From Embleya scabrispora (GTDB lineage: Bacteria; Actinomycetota; Actinomycetes; Streptomycetales; Streptomycetaceae), in NCBI RefSeq assembly GCF_002024165.1, contig NZ_MWQN01000001.1:5952001-6016000 (forward strand): a stretch of DNA of 64,000 bases. Direction: 5' to 3'. Shown here one piece after another: positions 38,775 through 47,673 of the stretch; the first letter of the stretch is position 1; each line of letters opens with the position of its first letter. Under the pieces are notes generated by a model. It was given only the letters and a program-made list of their open reading frames with translations, was not told where the DNA came from and searched no databases. Made by a program: the position numbers and the translations under genes.

Positions 38775-40366
38775 TGGATGTGAAACCGGACGTGCACCAA
38801 GTGCTCTCGGGCCTTGCGGAGCAGTTGCGGACCCGGTGGCCGGTGCCGGGGATCGCGATCAGCGTCGTCGACGGGAGCGGCGAGTCGGCGTTCGTCACCG
38901 CGGGATTCGCGAACGCGGAGTCCGGGGCGCCGATCTCGCGTCGCACGCGCTTCGAGATCGGCTCCATCAGCAAGACCTTCACCGCCTTCCTGTTCGGCGT
39001 ACTGGCGGACGAGGGGAAGGTGGACCTCGACGCGGCCGTCGCCGATCACCTGCCCTGGTTCGCCCCGAACGGCGGCTCCCGCGCGATCACCGTCCGCCAC
39101 CTTCTCCAGCACACCTCCGGCCTGGTGGCCGGGGCCGACGCGCTGCCCGATGCCGCCGCACGCGGCTACGCGCTGCGCGATGCGCGGACCTGGGTCGAAC
39201 CGGGTGAGCTGTTCCACTACTCCAACGAGGGCTACAACCTGCTGGGGTTGATCGTCGAGCAGGTGACGGGGCAGTCGACGGCGGACGCCATGACCGAACG
39301 GCTGCTGCGGCCCCTGGGCATGCGCGACTCGGCGGCGCGGATCGTCCACGAGGAGATCGCCGAACTCGCCACCGGATACCGGTTCCTGCGCGACGACCGC
39401 CCGCCGCTGCCGTCGGCCCCGCTCGCGCCGGCCGGCTTCTTCGAGTACGCGTCGGCCGACGGGAACGTCCTGGCGACCGCTTCCGACCTGGGCCGGTTCG
39501 CCCGCATGTTGCTGGGCCGGGGCACCCTGGACGGAGCCACGATCGTCGAGCCCGAGCGTTTCCGACAGCTCCTCACGATGCCGGCCGACACGGTCGGTCC
39601 CGACTACGCGTGCGGCGTGGGCGTGGAAACGATCGACGGCCGCACCTGGCTGACACACGCCGGCGGGATGGTCGGATACCGCTCGTACCTCGCCGTCGAC
39701 ATCGACGGCGGGCACGGTGTCGCCGTGCTGACCAACGCCCCCGGCGAGTGCCAGATCATCAGCCGCTTCGCCCGCCATGCGCTCGCCGTCGTCCAGGGAG
39801 CCCCGGCGGACCCGGCGCTGTTCGACCCGGAGCGGATCCCCGACGCCCGGCGCTACGTCGGGGTCCACGGAACGGCGCCGCGTGGGATCCGCGTCGAGTC
39901 CGTCGGAGACGATCGCCTCTCGCTCACCTCGGAAGGGGTGACCGGCAAGCTGTACGACGCGGGGGACGGGCGGCTGGTGTGCGACCACCCGAAGTGGTCC
40001 GCCTACCACCACTCCTGGGACGGACGCTGGCTCTACGGACCCGAGTCACTGGGCCCAGGCCCCTCCGCGCCGACCGCCCCACCGCGCGCACTCGTGGGTC
40101 GCTACCGGAGCTACACCCCCTGGTATCCCGCTTTCGACATCGTGCAACGGGCGGGACGCCTGCACATGATCGCCGCGACCGGCGTGGAAGCGCCGTACGA
40201 CGAACCGGAACTCGTTCCGCTCGACGACGAGACGTTCCGCGTCGGAGCCGACCCCCGGCTGCCGGAGCGACTGACGGCGGGACCCGCCCCGGACGGCGCG
40301 GTGCTCTGGGTCGACGTGGACGGGTGCCGCTACACGCGCTCGTTCCGGGATCAGCCGGAGTCGTGA
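38774..40366 (+). CDS. Serine hydrolase, beta-lactamase class C / D-aminopeptidase type
   Basis: 530 residues, no signal peptide visible. The penicillin-binding fold covers about 1-345: S64-x-x-K67 (GSISKTF), Y149-S-N (HYSNEGYN), and a C-terminal HAGG motif (THAGGMVGYRS) in place of KTG. About 180 further residues form a separate beta-rich region, reminiscent of multidomain D-aminopeptidases and esterases of this family. Translation is coupled to the permease (TGATG). The 3' end overlaps the convergent PucR gene by 16 bp. Cleavage of a D-amino-acid amide or peptide is a guess from context. Confidence 0.87.
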   Translation: MDVKPDVHQVLSGLAEQLRTRWPVPGIAISVVDGSGESAFVTAGFANAESGAPISRRTRFEIGSISKTFTAFLFGVLADEGKVDLDAAVADHLPWFAPNGGSRAITVRHLLQHTSGLVAGADALPDAAARGYALRDARTWVEPGELFHYSNEGYNLLGLIVEQVTGQSTADAMTERLLRPLGMRDSAARIVHEEIAELATGYRFLRDDRPPLPSAPLAPAGFFEYASADGNVLATASDLGRFARMLLGRGTLDGATIVEPERFRQLLTMPADTVGPDYACGVGVETIDGRTWLTHAGGMVGYRSYLAVDIDGGHGVAVLTNAPGECQIISRFARHALAVVQGAPADPALFDPERIPDARRYVGVHGTAPRGIRVESVGDDRLSLTSEGVTGKLYDAGDGRLVCDHPKWSAYHHSWDGRWLYGPESLGPGPSAPTAPPRALVGRYRSYTPWYPAFDIVQRAGRLHMIAATGVEAPYDEPELVPLDDETFRVGADPRLPERLTAGPAPDGAVLWVDVDGCRYTRSFRDQPES

Positions 40367-41964
40367 GAAGCGCTCGTCCGCAGCTCGCGCACCCGCAGTT
40401 GGAGGTGCGCGAGCAGCATGGCGTCGGCATCGGCGAAGTCGAGCCCGGAGACCTCGCGGATGCGGCGCAGCCGATAACGCATGGTGTTGGGGTGGATGTG
40501 CAGGGCCTCGGCCGCGGTGTCGGTGGCTCCCGCGGCGGCGAGGTAGGCGGCCAGGGTCGCCGCCAGCGGACCATCGCTGCCCTCTTCCCGGCGCAGCCGC
40601 CGCAGCGCGCCGCCGGCCTCCGGCAGACCCAGCGCCTCGGTCGCGTCGGCGAGGTGCAGGAGCAGCACCGCCAGCGCCGTGTCCTCCACGGTGCGCACGG
40701 CCGGTCCGCGGACGGCCGGATGCCGCAGCGCCCGCAACGCGGCGTCCGCCTGCGCCCGCACGTCGGCGACCCGGCCCATCGATTCGGCCGGGCCGCCGAC
40801 GGCGACCACGTAGTCACCGGCCAATGGGGTCCGGGCGAGGAAGTCGCGGGCCAGGGCGACGGCCGACTCCGCGGCCGTGGCATGTTCCGCGGGCCAGGCG
40901 GCCAGTACGTACACCACTCCGGTGCCGGTCACCACGGCTGAACGCGGGTGCACCGCCGCCAGAAAGTACTCCAGCGTGTCGGCGAACCGGCGCAGCCCGG
41001 CGGCGGCCGGCGCGTCGGAGCCCGCGTCTCCGGCCGCCCGTGGGGCCGCGGCCAGGACGCAGATCGGGCCGGGGCCCAGGTGGAGCCGGCCGGCCTCGAC
41101 CGGGTCGGCGGCCCCGCCGAGTACCGCGGCGGCCAGCTCGCCGCGCTGGCGGCGGGCGTAGCCGGTCTCCGTGCGCAGACCCACCAGTTGCAGGGCGACC
41201 ACGGGCGCGAATTCGCGCAACCGGGCCGTGGCCTCTTCGTCGAGCGGCCCGGTGACGGCGGCCCAGATGTAGCCGAGGACGTCCGAACCGGCCCGGACCG
41301 CGATCGCCACCCTTGCCAGCCGGCCCGCCCCGGTCGCCGCCATGTACACCGGTTCGGTGCCGGCATGGAGCCGCTCGAACTCCTGGCGCGCGCGCTGTTC
41401 GGCGAGCGTGCGCTGATGCACGGCCCGCCCCAGGATGGTCTCGATTCGCTCGGAGTCGGTCCGGTCCTGCCCACGCGACCAGGCGACCAGCGCGGAGAAG
41501 CGGTCCTCGATGGTGACCGGGGCGCCGACGGCCTCGTAGATGGCGTTCGCCAGTGCGAACAGCTCCGCGCCGCTGTCGGCCGAGCGCACACGTGTCCGCG
41601 CATCCGCGAGCAGCTGCTCGCGCACCGTCGTCGCCACGTGCATCCAGGACGCGTCCCGGTTGACCTCGATGATCGCCGGCGCGTCGTCGGCCGACGACGG
41701 CACCGGAGCCTTGACCGCCAGCACCTCCGCGCCGGCCTGCCGCATGGCCGCGGTCAGCTCGCGCAACTCGGCCTCCGTGGTCACGCCGACCCCCAACACC
41801 ACGCACCCGGGTCCGAGTTGTGTCGGCGCACCGGGGGCATGGATGGCGACGTCGGTGAGCGGCCCGCCGCCGGTCCCCTCCTGAACCAGGCGCAGCAGCG
41901 CCGGACCGATGTTGTCCACAAGCTGACGGACAGGCGGGTTCCCCCGGGCGCCGGACTCCCGCAT
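40351..41964 (-). CDS. PucR-family transcriptional regulator
   Basis: 537 residues. GGGAG precedes ATG 41964. The N-terminal part (about 20-120) resembles the PucR purine-catabolism domain, the middle is a GGDEF-like CdaR domain, and the C-terminus is HTH_30: TAAEALHIHPNTMRYRLRRI. In actinobacteria these regulate use of purines, proline, polyamines and other amino compounds. It is divergent from the DAP-decarboxylase-like gene and convergent with the serine hydrolase, so it may control both. Confidence 0.9.
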   Translation of the reverse strand: MRESGARGNPPVRQLVDNIGPALLRLVQEGTGGGPLTDVAIHAPGAPTQLGPGCVVLGVGVTTEAELRELTAAMRQAGAEVLAVKAPVPSSADDAPAIIEVNRDASWMHVATTVREQLLADARTRVRSADSGAELFALANAIYEAVGAPVTIEDRFSALVAWSRGQDRTDSERIETILGRAVHQRTLAEQRARQEFERLHAGTEPVYMAATGAGRLARVAIAVRAGSDVLGYIWAAVTGPLDEEATARLREFAPVVALQLVGLRTETGYARRQRGELAAAVLGGAADPVEAGRLHLGPGPICVLAAAPRAAGDAGSDAPAAAGLRRFADTLEYFLAAVHPRSAVVTGTGVVYVLAAWPAEHATAAESAVALARDFLARTPLAGDYVVAVGGPAESMGRVADVRAQADAALRALRHPAVRGPAVRTVEDTALAVLLLHLADATEALGLPEAGGALRRLRREEGSDGPLAATLAAYLAAAGATDTAAEALHIHPNTMRYRLRRIREVSGLDFADADAMLLAHLQLRVRELRTSASHDSG

Positions 41965-42018
41965 CGTGCACTCCCGACTCGACGGACTGTGGTGGGCGTC
42001 AAGTCTGGGAGGCCCACA

Positions 42019-42031
42019 TTGACGATGTCAA
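42019..42031. promoter_or_regulatory. Candidate PucR operator
   Basis: TTGAC-GAT-GTCAA is a perfect 5-bp inverted repeat in the divergent gap between the PucR gene and the decarboxylase gene. A second inverted pair, ACTGTGG (41986-41992) and CCACAGT (42039-42045), brackets it. The link to PucR is inferred from position. Confidence 0.4.
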
Positions 42032-42102
42032 CGATGATCCACAGTGATCGGAGCGCGAGCATGACGGGAGAGCGGGACGGATCACCGGCACAAGGAGCGC
42101 GG

Positions 42103-43413
42103 ATGGCAGCGACACAGACGCAGACGCAGGCGGGTCGGGCACTGCTGGGGTTGTTCCCGCCCGGGACCACCCGGGACGGGAGCGGCGCACTGGTCATCGG
42201 CGGCGTACGGGCGGCCGAACTCGCCGAGTCCTACGGCGCCCCAGCGCTGATCCTCGACGAGGCGTCGGTACGCGCCCGCGCCCGCCGGTACGCCGACGGC
42301 CTGGCCGCCCGTTGGCCGAACTCCCGCGTCACCTTCGCCTCCAAGGCATTCCCCTGCACCGCCGTCATGCGGCTGCTCGCGGAGGAGGGCATCGGCATCG
42401 ACGTGGCCGGCGGTGGCGAGTTGACCCTCGCCCTCGCGGCAGGCGCGGACCCGGCCGGGCTGGTCGTGCACGGCAACGCCAAGACCGAGGAGGAACTGCG
42501 CCTCGCCGTCGAGGCCGGCGCCGGGACGATCGTCGTCGACAACTTCGACGACATCGACCGGCTGGAGAAGATCCTCGCCGGCACCGCGGTGGAGCAGGGA
42601 GTACTGGTCCGGCTCACACCCGGCATCCGCCCCGACACCCACGCCGCCGTGTCCACCGGCCAGAACGGCTCCAAGTTCGGTCTGCCCCTGCCGCAGGCCC
42701 GGGAGGCGATCGCGCGACTGCGCGGCAGCGACCGGCTGCGGCTGGACGGCGTCCACGTGCACGTCGGGTCGCAGATCCTGGACCTGGCACCCTTCGCGCA
42801 GGCCGTCGAAGCGGTCGCCGAACTCGGCGAGTTCGCCGTCTACGACCTGGGCGGCGGCCTCGGATCGCGCTACACCTACGCCGATCGACCGCCCACGGTG
42901 GAGGCGTACCTCGACGCGGTCACCGACGTCGCCCGGCGCCTGCTGCCCGCCGACGCCCGCATCCTCGTCGAGCCGGGCCGCTCGATGGTCGCCGAATCCG
43001 GCGTCTCGTTGTACCGGGTCGTCTCCGTCAAGCGCGGCGGGGGACACACCTTCGTCGCCGTCGACGGCGGTATGGGCGACAACCTCGAAGTCTCCCTCTA
43101 CCAGCAGCGCTTCGAGGCCGCCGTCGCCGACCGCCCGACGGGCGAGGGCGAGCTGTGCCGCCTGGTGGGCCGGCACTGCGAGTCCGGCGACACCCTCAGC
43201 GCCGGCGTCCCGCTGGCGGACCCGCGCGTGGGGGATCTGATCGCCGTGCCGGTCACCGGCGCCTACACCTACGCGCTGAGCAACAACTACAACGGCGCGC
43301 GCCGCCCGCCGCTGGTCTTCGTCCGCGACGGCGCGCACCGCGCCGTGGTGCGCCGCGAGACCTACGCCGACCTGATGCGGCGGGACCTGCCCTCGTGGGC
43401 TCCGAACCCGTGA
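42103..43413 (+). CDS. Diaminopimelate-decarboxylase-like PLP enzyme (fold type III)
   Basis: 436 residues from ATG 42103 with AAGGAG 6-11 nt upstream. PLP lysine K81 in FASKAFP, HVHVGSQI, the phosphate-binding glycine loop in YDLGGGLGSRY, EPGRSMV, and the active-site cysteine C359 in HCESGDTL are all as in LysA. The housekeeping lysA is normally elsewhere with thrA/hom, so this copy, beside a PucR regulator, permease and serine hydrolase, may serve a catabolic or alternative D-amino-acid decarboxylation. Confidence 0.85.
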   Translation: MAATQTQTQAGRALLGLFPPGTTRDGSGALVIGGVRAAELAESYGAPALILDEASVRARARRYADGLAARWPNSRVTFASKAFPCTAVMRLLAEEGIGIDVAGGGELTLALAAGADPAGLVVHGNAKTEEELRLAVEAGAGTIVVDNFDDIDRLEKILAGTAVEQGVLVRLTPGIRPDTHAAVSTGQNGSKFGLPLPQAREAIARLRGSDRLRLDGVHVHVGSQILDLAPFAQAVEAVAELGEFAVYDLGGGLGSRYTYADRPPTVEAYLDAVTDVARRLLPADARILVEPGRSMVAESGVSLYRVVSVKRGGGHTFVAVDGGMGDNLEVSLYQQRFEAAVADRPTGEGELCRLVGRHCESGDTLSAGVPLADPRVGDLIAVPVTGAYTYALSNNYNGARRPPLVFVRDGAHRAVVRRETYADLMRRDLPSWAPNP

Positions 43414-43445
43414 CGGTCGAACGCGTGGTCGGGCATCGTGTGCCC

Positions 43446-43973
43446 ATGGACGAAATGGAGAGCCCGCTCGGGCCCGAAGCTCGGTCGGGGGCTGCCTTCA
43501 TGGCGCTGTCGGAGGTGGCGTGGTGCTACCCGGTGGACGAGGTCGAGCCGGCGGATCTGCCGATGATCGCCGCCGAGGCGTTGGCGGCCGGGTTGGAATC
43601 GCCGGCGCTGTGCGAGTTGGCGGGGCTGGGCCGGGGTGACGATGTTCGTGACCTGCGGGATCTCTTCGAGCAGGCGCTCGCGGAGACGGGGATCGAACTG
43701 CCGAGTTCCGGTCCGGCGTGGCGCTACGCGCTGCGGCGACTGGCGGCGAGGATCATCGACGGAAATGTTGTTCTCGCCGATGTGGCTTGGGGCGGTTGGT
43801 CGGACCTGGCGGTCGAGACCGAGGAGGAGCGGGAGTTCGTCTCGCTGTTGCCCGAGTGCGCGTGTTGCGTGGAGTACACCTTGGGGTACGACGCGGAGCG
43901 TTGGGCGAGCGAGGTGCGGGCGGCGGCGATCGTGTTGAATTCGTCGCCCGGGCGGGTCGGTCCCGCGCGCTGA
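43446..43973 (+). CDS. Hypothetical protein
   Basis: About 175 residues, acidic and mostly helical (PADLPMIAAEALAAGLESPAL, RALRRLAARIIDG-like), with a CACC motif in LLPECACCVEYTLG. No family recognised. Start uncertain: GTG 43410 overlaps the stop of the decarboxylase gene (GTGA) and would add 12 residues by coupling; ATG 43446 has no clear ribosome binding site. Codon bias is normal for the window. Confidence 0.65.
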   Translation: MDEMESPLGPEARSGAAFMALSEVAWCYPVDEVEPADLPMIAAEALAAGLESPALCELAGLGRGDDVRDLRDLFEQALAETGIELPSSGPAWRYALRRLAARIIDGNVVLADVAWGGWSDLAVETEEEREFVSLLPECACCVEYTLGYDAERWASEVRAAAIVLNSSPGRVGPAR

Positions 43974-44005
43974 TTCGTTGTGGTCGAGCCGGTGTCAGGG
44001 TGTGG

Positions 44006-44701
44006 TCAGGGCCGGGCTTCGCGGAGGTCTTCCCACGACGGGTGATGGTGCATGGTGTCCCGGCCGCAGGGGCAGTAGAGGGCGGCTCGCCGGTCGAGGA
44101 CGAAGACGATGCCGATCCAGTAGTGGCGGAGGGCGCGCAGGCACCACTGGTAGGGGAGGACTTCGTCGCCCGGGGCCAGGCCGGCCAGGTAGGTGCCGAG
44201 GTTGGCGCCCAGTGGTACGAGGTCCATCGGTTGCGGGAGCAGGGTTTGCCAGATGCCCCGGTCGGTGAGGACGAGGCCGGCGTCGTCGTCGGTGACCACG
44301 CCGATCGTCATGGGGCGGTCGGGTGCGGAAGGGTGTTCGGTCGTCGGGCGCCGGAAGGTCGCCGACGTGCCGTTTGCCGCAGTCGCCTCCAGATCCCCGG
44401 CGCGGTGGGCGCCGACCGGCCAGACGTGCATGGTCGCGTCGACCCGGCCCAGGTACTCCGGGACTTCCTCGAACCAGCCGACCAGGTTTCGTTCGTCGTC
44501 GAACGCGCGGGGGATGGGGGTGCCGGGCGCGCTCCAGGCCAGGGTTGCGTGGCCGCCCGGGACGCTCGGGAGGAGGTGGACGTCGGCCAGGGAGAGGCAT
44601 CTCAGGAAGGTACGAGCGGTCTCGAATGTCTGAAGCAGCCCGACCACTCTTTCGGGTGACATCAAGTGGCTGCCGGTGGCACAGGGTTGGTTTTCGGACA
44701 C
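44006..44701 (-). CDS. Hypothetical protein of the WhiJ-like locus
   Basis: 231 residues. The GTG at 44701 is chosen for GGAG about 5 nt upstream; a TTG 21 nt earlier is also in frame. There is a tryptophan-rich C-terminal part (PYQWCLRALRHYWIGIVFVLDR) and a CPCGRDTMHHHPSW motif that could bind metal. Family not recognised. It follows the ATP-binding protein gene on the same strand by 45 bp, so the two are probably co-transcribed. Confidence 0.7.
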   Translation of the reverse strand: MSENQPCATGSHLMSPERVVGLLQTFETARTFLRCLSLADVHLLPSVPGGHATLAWSAPGTPIPRAFDDERNLVGWFEEVPEYLGRVDATMHVWPVGAHRAGDLEATAANGTSATFRRPTTEHPSAPDRPMTIGVVTDDDAGLVLTDRGIWQTLLPQPMDLVPLGANLGTYLAGLAPGDEVLPYQWCLRALRHYWIGIVFVLDRRAALYCPCGRDTMHHHPSWEDLREARP

Positions 44702-44746
44702 GACAACTCCGTTTCGTTGCAAGAGAATCCGGGGGCGGCGTCCGGT

Positions 44747-45193
44747 TCAGCCCAGCTCGGACGCCGCGCCGAACTCGCCCGCGTTCATGTCGAGTTCGGT
44801 GGCAATCACTGCCCGAACCCACTTGCCGCCACCGCGAACGGGCCCCGACCCGAGCCCGCATCCCAGGGCCCAGACAAGAAACAACCCACGCCCGCAGCAG
44901 TCTTCCTCGTCGGGCGGCGGTTCCACCCGGAGTGCGAACGGGCCGCCACCGTCGACGACTTCGACCACGACACCCCGGTCGCCCACCACGCACGAGATGG
45001 ACCGGGCCCCACCGCCATGCCGGACGGCGTTACCCACCAACTCGGACGCCACGAGTCGCAGCACGTCCACGACATCTCCGGCGCCGTGCGCGGTGCTGGA
45101 TATGGCTACGAACTCCCTGGCGGCAGCGGCGGCTTCGGGGCCGGGCGGCAGATCGATCCGGCTCGTCGTGGGCATTTGGGGCATCACGCTCAC
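44747..45193 (-). CDS. ATP-binding protein, RsbW/SpoIIAB-like (HATPase_c_2)
   Basis: 148 residues. GHKL ATPase motifs: N-box SELVGNAVRHGGG, G1 EVVDGGGPF and G2 GRGLFLVWALG. In the family such proteins are anti-sigma serine kinases or, in Streptomyces, companions of WhiJ-type regulators with unclear targets. It diverges from the XRE/DUF397 pair, the usual whiJ-cluster layout. A second ATG at codon 4 is possible. Confidence 0.87.
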   Translation of the reverse strand: MSVMPQMPTTSRIDLPPGPEAAAAAREFVAISSTAHGAGDVVDVLRLVASELVGNAVRHGGGARSISCVVGDRGVVVEVVDGGGPFALRVEPPPDEEDCCGRGLFLVWALGCGLGSGPVRGGGKWVRAVIATELDMNAGEFGAASELG

Positions 45194-45421
45194 TCCTCAC
45201 TGTCACAGGGCGCGGAGATACCGCACCGTTCCGCGCCTCGTGATCGTTCGGGCGCAGAGGGTGACTGAAACGAGACTGCTCTCTCGTCGTGCGTACGTCA
45301 AGCTGGTTTCACGCAAAATGCAAGAGGGATGCATACGAGGTGATCGATGGATACGCTCCAGCTGTCCGCAATGCTGTCCGCAGCGCGATCACTCATCCGC
45401 GTACCAGGACGAGGGGAAGAC

Positions 45422-46285
45422 ATGGCGAGCACAGGACCAGGCAACTTGAAGGCCCGGCGAGACCTCGGTGATCAGCTCCGAAAGCTCAGGGGAAAACGCA
45501 CTGCGACGAGCGTCGCGGCGGAGATCGGCGTGAGCCCGTCCACCGTGACACGCACCGAGACCGGCGAACGCCTGTGCACCGAGGAGTATTTCCACACGCT
45601 GGCCGACGCTTTGGGCCTCGCCGGCGAGAAGCGCCAAGCGCTCGAAGAACTGGCCATGGCGGTTTGGGATGCGGATCCTCCGTGGTGGGCCAAGTTCGCC
45701 GACGTCCTGTCGGCGAACTACGGCGCGTTGCTCGAATACGAGGAGACGGCGCTCAGTCGTCGGGACTACCAAATCAACCTGGTCCCGGCTCACCTGCAAA
45801 CAGCGGCATATTCCGAAGCGGTCACGGCTGTGGATTTCGCGGGATTGAGTCGCGACACGATCGACGATCTCGTTGCCGTCAGACTCGAGCGTCAGCGCCG
45901 GGTGTTCGGCGGGACGGACCCGCGCCTTGAGATCGAAGCCGTCGTGACGGAAGGGGTGTTGCGATGGGTGGTAGGCGGTCCCGTGGTGCATCGCGAACAA
46001 TTGGCGCGGCTCTTGGAGGTCACGGAACTGCCGAACGTCTCACTGCGGGTGATCCCGTTCTCGGCCGGGGCGGGTGGTACCTACGCCAGTTCGTTCCAGA
46101 TCCTGTCGTACGGTGGCGAGGAGCCCGAGGTTGTGTTCGGTCAGGGCGTGTCCGGAAGTACGTTCATGAACGACCCGCGCGAGGTGCGGCGATTCGGCCG
46201 GTTGTTTGCCACCCTGTCCAAGCACGCACTGAGCTTGGAAGATAGCCGTGCACTGATCGCAACCATCAAGAAAGACACCACATGA
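45422..46285 (+). CDS. XRE-family regulator with DUF5753 (WhiJ-like)
   Basis: 287 residues from ATG 45422, preceded by GAGGGGAAG. Helix-turn-helix at about 15-60 (LRGKRTATSVAAEIGVSPST, VTRTETGERL). The rest is DUF5753 (LLEYEETALSRRDYQINLVPAHLQT, RLERQRRVF, SLRVIPFSAGAGG). Such regulators, paired with DUF397 proteins, modulate development and antibiotic production in streptomycetes. Its stop overlaps the next start (ATGA). Confidence 0.92.
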   Translation: MASTGPGNLKARRDLGDQLRKLRGKRTATSVAAEIGVSPSTVTRTETGERLCTEEYFHTLADALGLAGEKRQALEELAMAVWDADPPWWAKFADVLSANYGALLEYEETALSRRDYQINLVPAHLQTAAYSEAVTAVDFAGLSRDTIDDLVAVRLERQRRVFGGTDPRLEIEAVVTEGVLRWVVGGPVVHREQLARLLEVTELPNVSLRVIPFSAGAGGTYASSFQILSYGGEEPEVVFGQGVSGSTFMNDPREVRRFGRLFATLSKHALSLEDSRALIATIKKDTT

Positions 46286-46476
46286 CTCCGGTTACAGGTA
46301 CCAACACCCCTCTGACCTGGCGGAAGAGCACGTTCAGTGGAGCCAACGACGACTGTGTCGAGACGGCGCCGACTTCAACCACCATGGCGATACGGGACAG
46401 CAAGGACCCCTCCGTTGGGCTCCTTGCTGTCCCGAAGGGCTCCTGGACATGCCTGACGGAGGCCCTCAAGGGCTGA
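46282..46476 (+). CDS. DUF397 protein
   Basis: 64 residues with the family signature WRKSTFSGANDDCVETA followed by AIRDSKDP and a final WTCLTEALKG. The start overlaps the stop of the XRE gene (ATGA). DUF397 proteins are thought to bind or antagonise the partner WhiJ-type regulator. A perfect 14-bp inverted repeat lies inside the gene. Confidence 0.92.
   Translation: MTPVTGTNTPLTWRKSTFSGANDDCVETAPTSTTMAIRDSKDPSVGLLAVPKGSWTCLTEALKG
46393..46434 (+). repeat. 14-bp inverted repeat inside the DUF397 gene
   Basis: CGGGACAGCAAGGA (46393-46406) and its exact reverse complement (46421-46434) flank a 14-nt loop. The stem covers codons for RDSKD and LLAVP. In mRNA it would form a strong hairpin 42 nt before the stop codon. 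It may be an internal terminator or RNase processing site. Confidence 0.7.
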
Positions 46477-46480
46477 GCGC

Positions 46481-46511
46481 GAGGCCGCCTCTGGTGCTTC
46501 GGAGCGGCCTC
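46481..46511 (+). terminator. Hairpin after the DUF397 gene
   Basis: GAGGCCGC (46481-46488) and GCGGCCTC (46504-46511) form an 8-bp stem with a 15-nt loop just past the DUF397 stop. The methyltransferase gene converges from the other side, so it may act on both transcripts. Confidence 0.55.
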
Positions 46512-46551
46512 CGGGGCACCGGTGGCTTCGGTGTGTCGAAGTTCGTTCGGG

Positions 46552-47673
46552 TCAGGTGGCGGTCAGGCGCCACAGGGATGTGGTTTCTGCGGCTCGGGCT
46601 GTGTGTAGTGGGGTTTTGGGGTTGCTTGCTCTTGGGTGGTGGGGCTTGGTCGTGAACCTGTCCCGCACCTTGAGGCCGGCTGCTTCGATGGCGTCGGGGA
46701 CCTCGTGGGGGGTTCTGAGGCCCAGGTGTTCGGCGAGGTCCGACAGGATCAGCCAAGCCTCGCCGTCCGGTGTGAGGTGGGAGGGCAGACCCTTCAGGAA
46801 GGCTCGGAGCATGGTGCTGTTCGGGTCGTAGACGCCCTGTTCCACTACGGATGTCGGGTGGGCCGGGATCCAGGGTGGGTTGCAGACGACCAGGTCGGCG
46901 CGGTCTTCCGGGAAGAGGCACGGGCCGACCACTTCGATGCGGTCCGTGAGGTCGAGTCGGCGGATGTTGTCCCGGGCGCAGGACAGTGCTCGCGGATTGA
47001 TGTCGGTGGCCACCACGTGGTCGATTCCTCGGTGGGCCAGGACTGCGGCGAGTACGCCCGTTCCCGTGCCGAGGTCGAAGGCGGTGCGGCCGGGGCCGTC
47101 GCCGGAAAGCGGTGCCTGTGCGACCAGGTCGACGTACTCGCCCCTGAGCGGAGAGAAGACGCCGTAGTGCGGATGGATGCGGGCGTCGAGCGCCGGAATC
47201 TCCACGCCCTTCTCGCGCCACTGCCGCGCTCCGATCACGCCCAGCAGCTCGGAGAGCGAAACCGCCGAAGGGCCGCATGGTGGACCGTACGCCTCGGTGC
47301 ACGCCCGACGGACGTCGGGGGCTCTGCGCAGCACCAGGGAGTGGTCCTCTTCCAGCAGTACGAGGAGTTTGCCCAGTACCCGGGCCCGGTGACTTCGGGC
47401 ACGCCGGTGGAGATGGAAGGACTCGGCCGGACTGTCGCCCGAACGGGGAGGCTTCCGGTCGAGACGGTGGTTCATTGCGCGCAGCAGCTGCCGTGCGTTG
47501 TGGTAGTCGCCGCGCCACACCATCGCCGTGCCTTCGCAGGCCAGACGGTATGCGGTATCGGCTTTCATCCGGTCGTCCGCGACGACGACGCGTCCGGGAG
47601 GCGGTGCTGCGCTCTCGGAATGCCAACGGGCGGATCGGACCGTGTGGGCTTCGGTCCAGTGGATCGTGGACAC
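46552..47673 (-). CDS. SAM-dependent methyltransferase (HemK/RsmC small-domain type)
   Basis: 373 residues from GTG 47673 (second of two adjacent GTG codons, with AGGAG at 6 nt). The class I fold begins at FDLGTGTGVLAAVLAHRGID, with VVATDINPRALSCARDNI and the catalytic motif VVCNPPWIP characteristic of N-methyltransferases acting on glutamine, adenine or guanine. The N-terminal ~170 residues are Arg/His-rich and lack an obvious domain. Target unknown: release factor, rRNA or small molecule. Confidence 0.85.
   Translation of the reverse strand: MSTIHWTEAHTVRSARWHSESAAPPPGRVVVADDRMKADTAYRLACEGTAMVWRGDYHNARQLLRAMNHRLDRKPPRSGDSPAESFHLHRRARSHRARVLGKLLVLLEEDHSLVLRRAPDVRRACTEAYGPPCGPSAVSLSELLGVIGARQWREKGVEIPALDARIHPHYGVFSPLRGEYVDLVAQAPLSGDGPGRTAFDLGTGTGVLAAVLAHRGIDHVVATDINPRALSCARDNIRRLDLTDRIEVVGPCLFPEDRADLVVCNPPWIPAHPTSVVEQGVYDPNSTMLRAFLKGLPSHLTPDGEAWLILSDLAEHLGLRTPHEVPDAIEAAGLKVRDRFTTKPHHPRASNPKTPLHTARAAETTSLWRLTAT

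Noticed and set aside
38774-40366. Beta-lactamase resistance gene
   Set aside because: SxxK and YSN are present but there is no signal peptide and no KTG; the long C-terminal region and coupling to an amino-acid permease fit an esterase or D-aminopeptidase better.
46449-46655. Small plus-strand frame after DUF397
   Set aside because: Overlaps the hairpin at 46481-46511 and the convergent methyltransferase 3' end; no family match or ribosome binding site.
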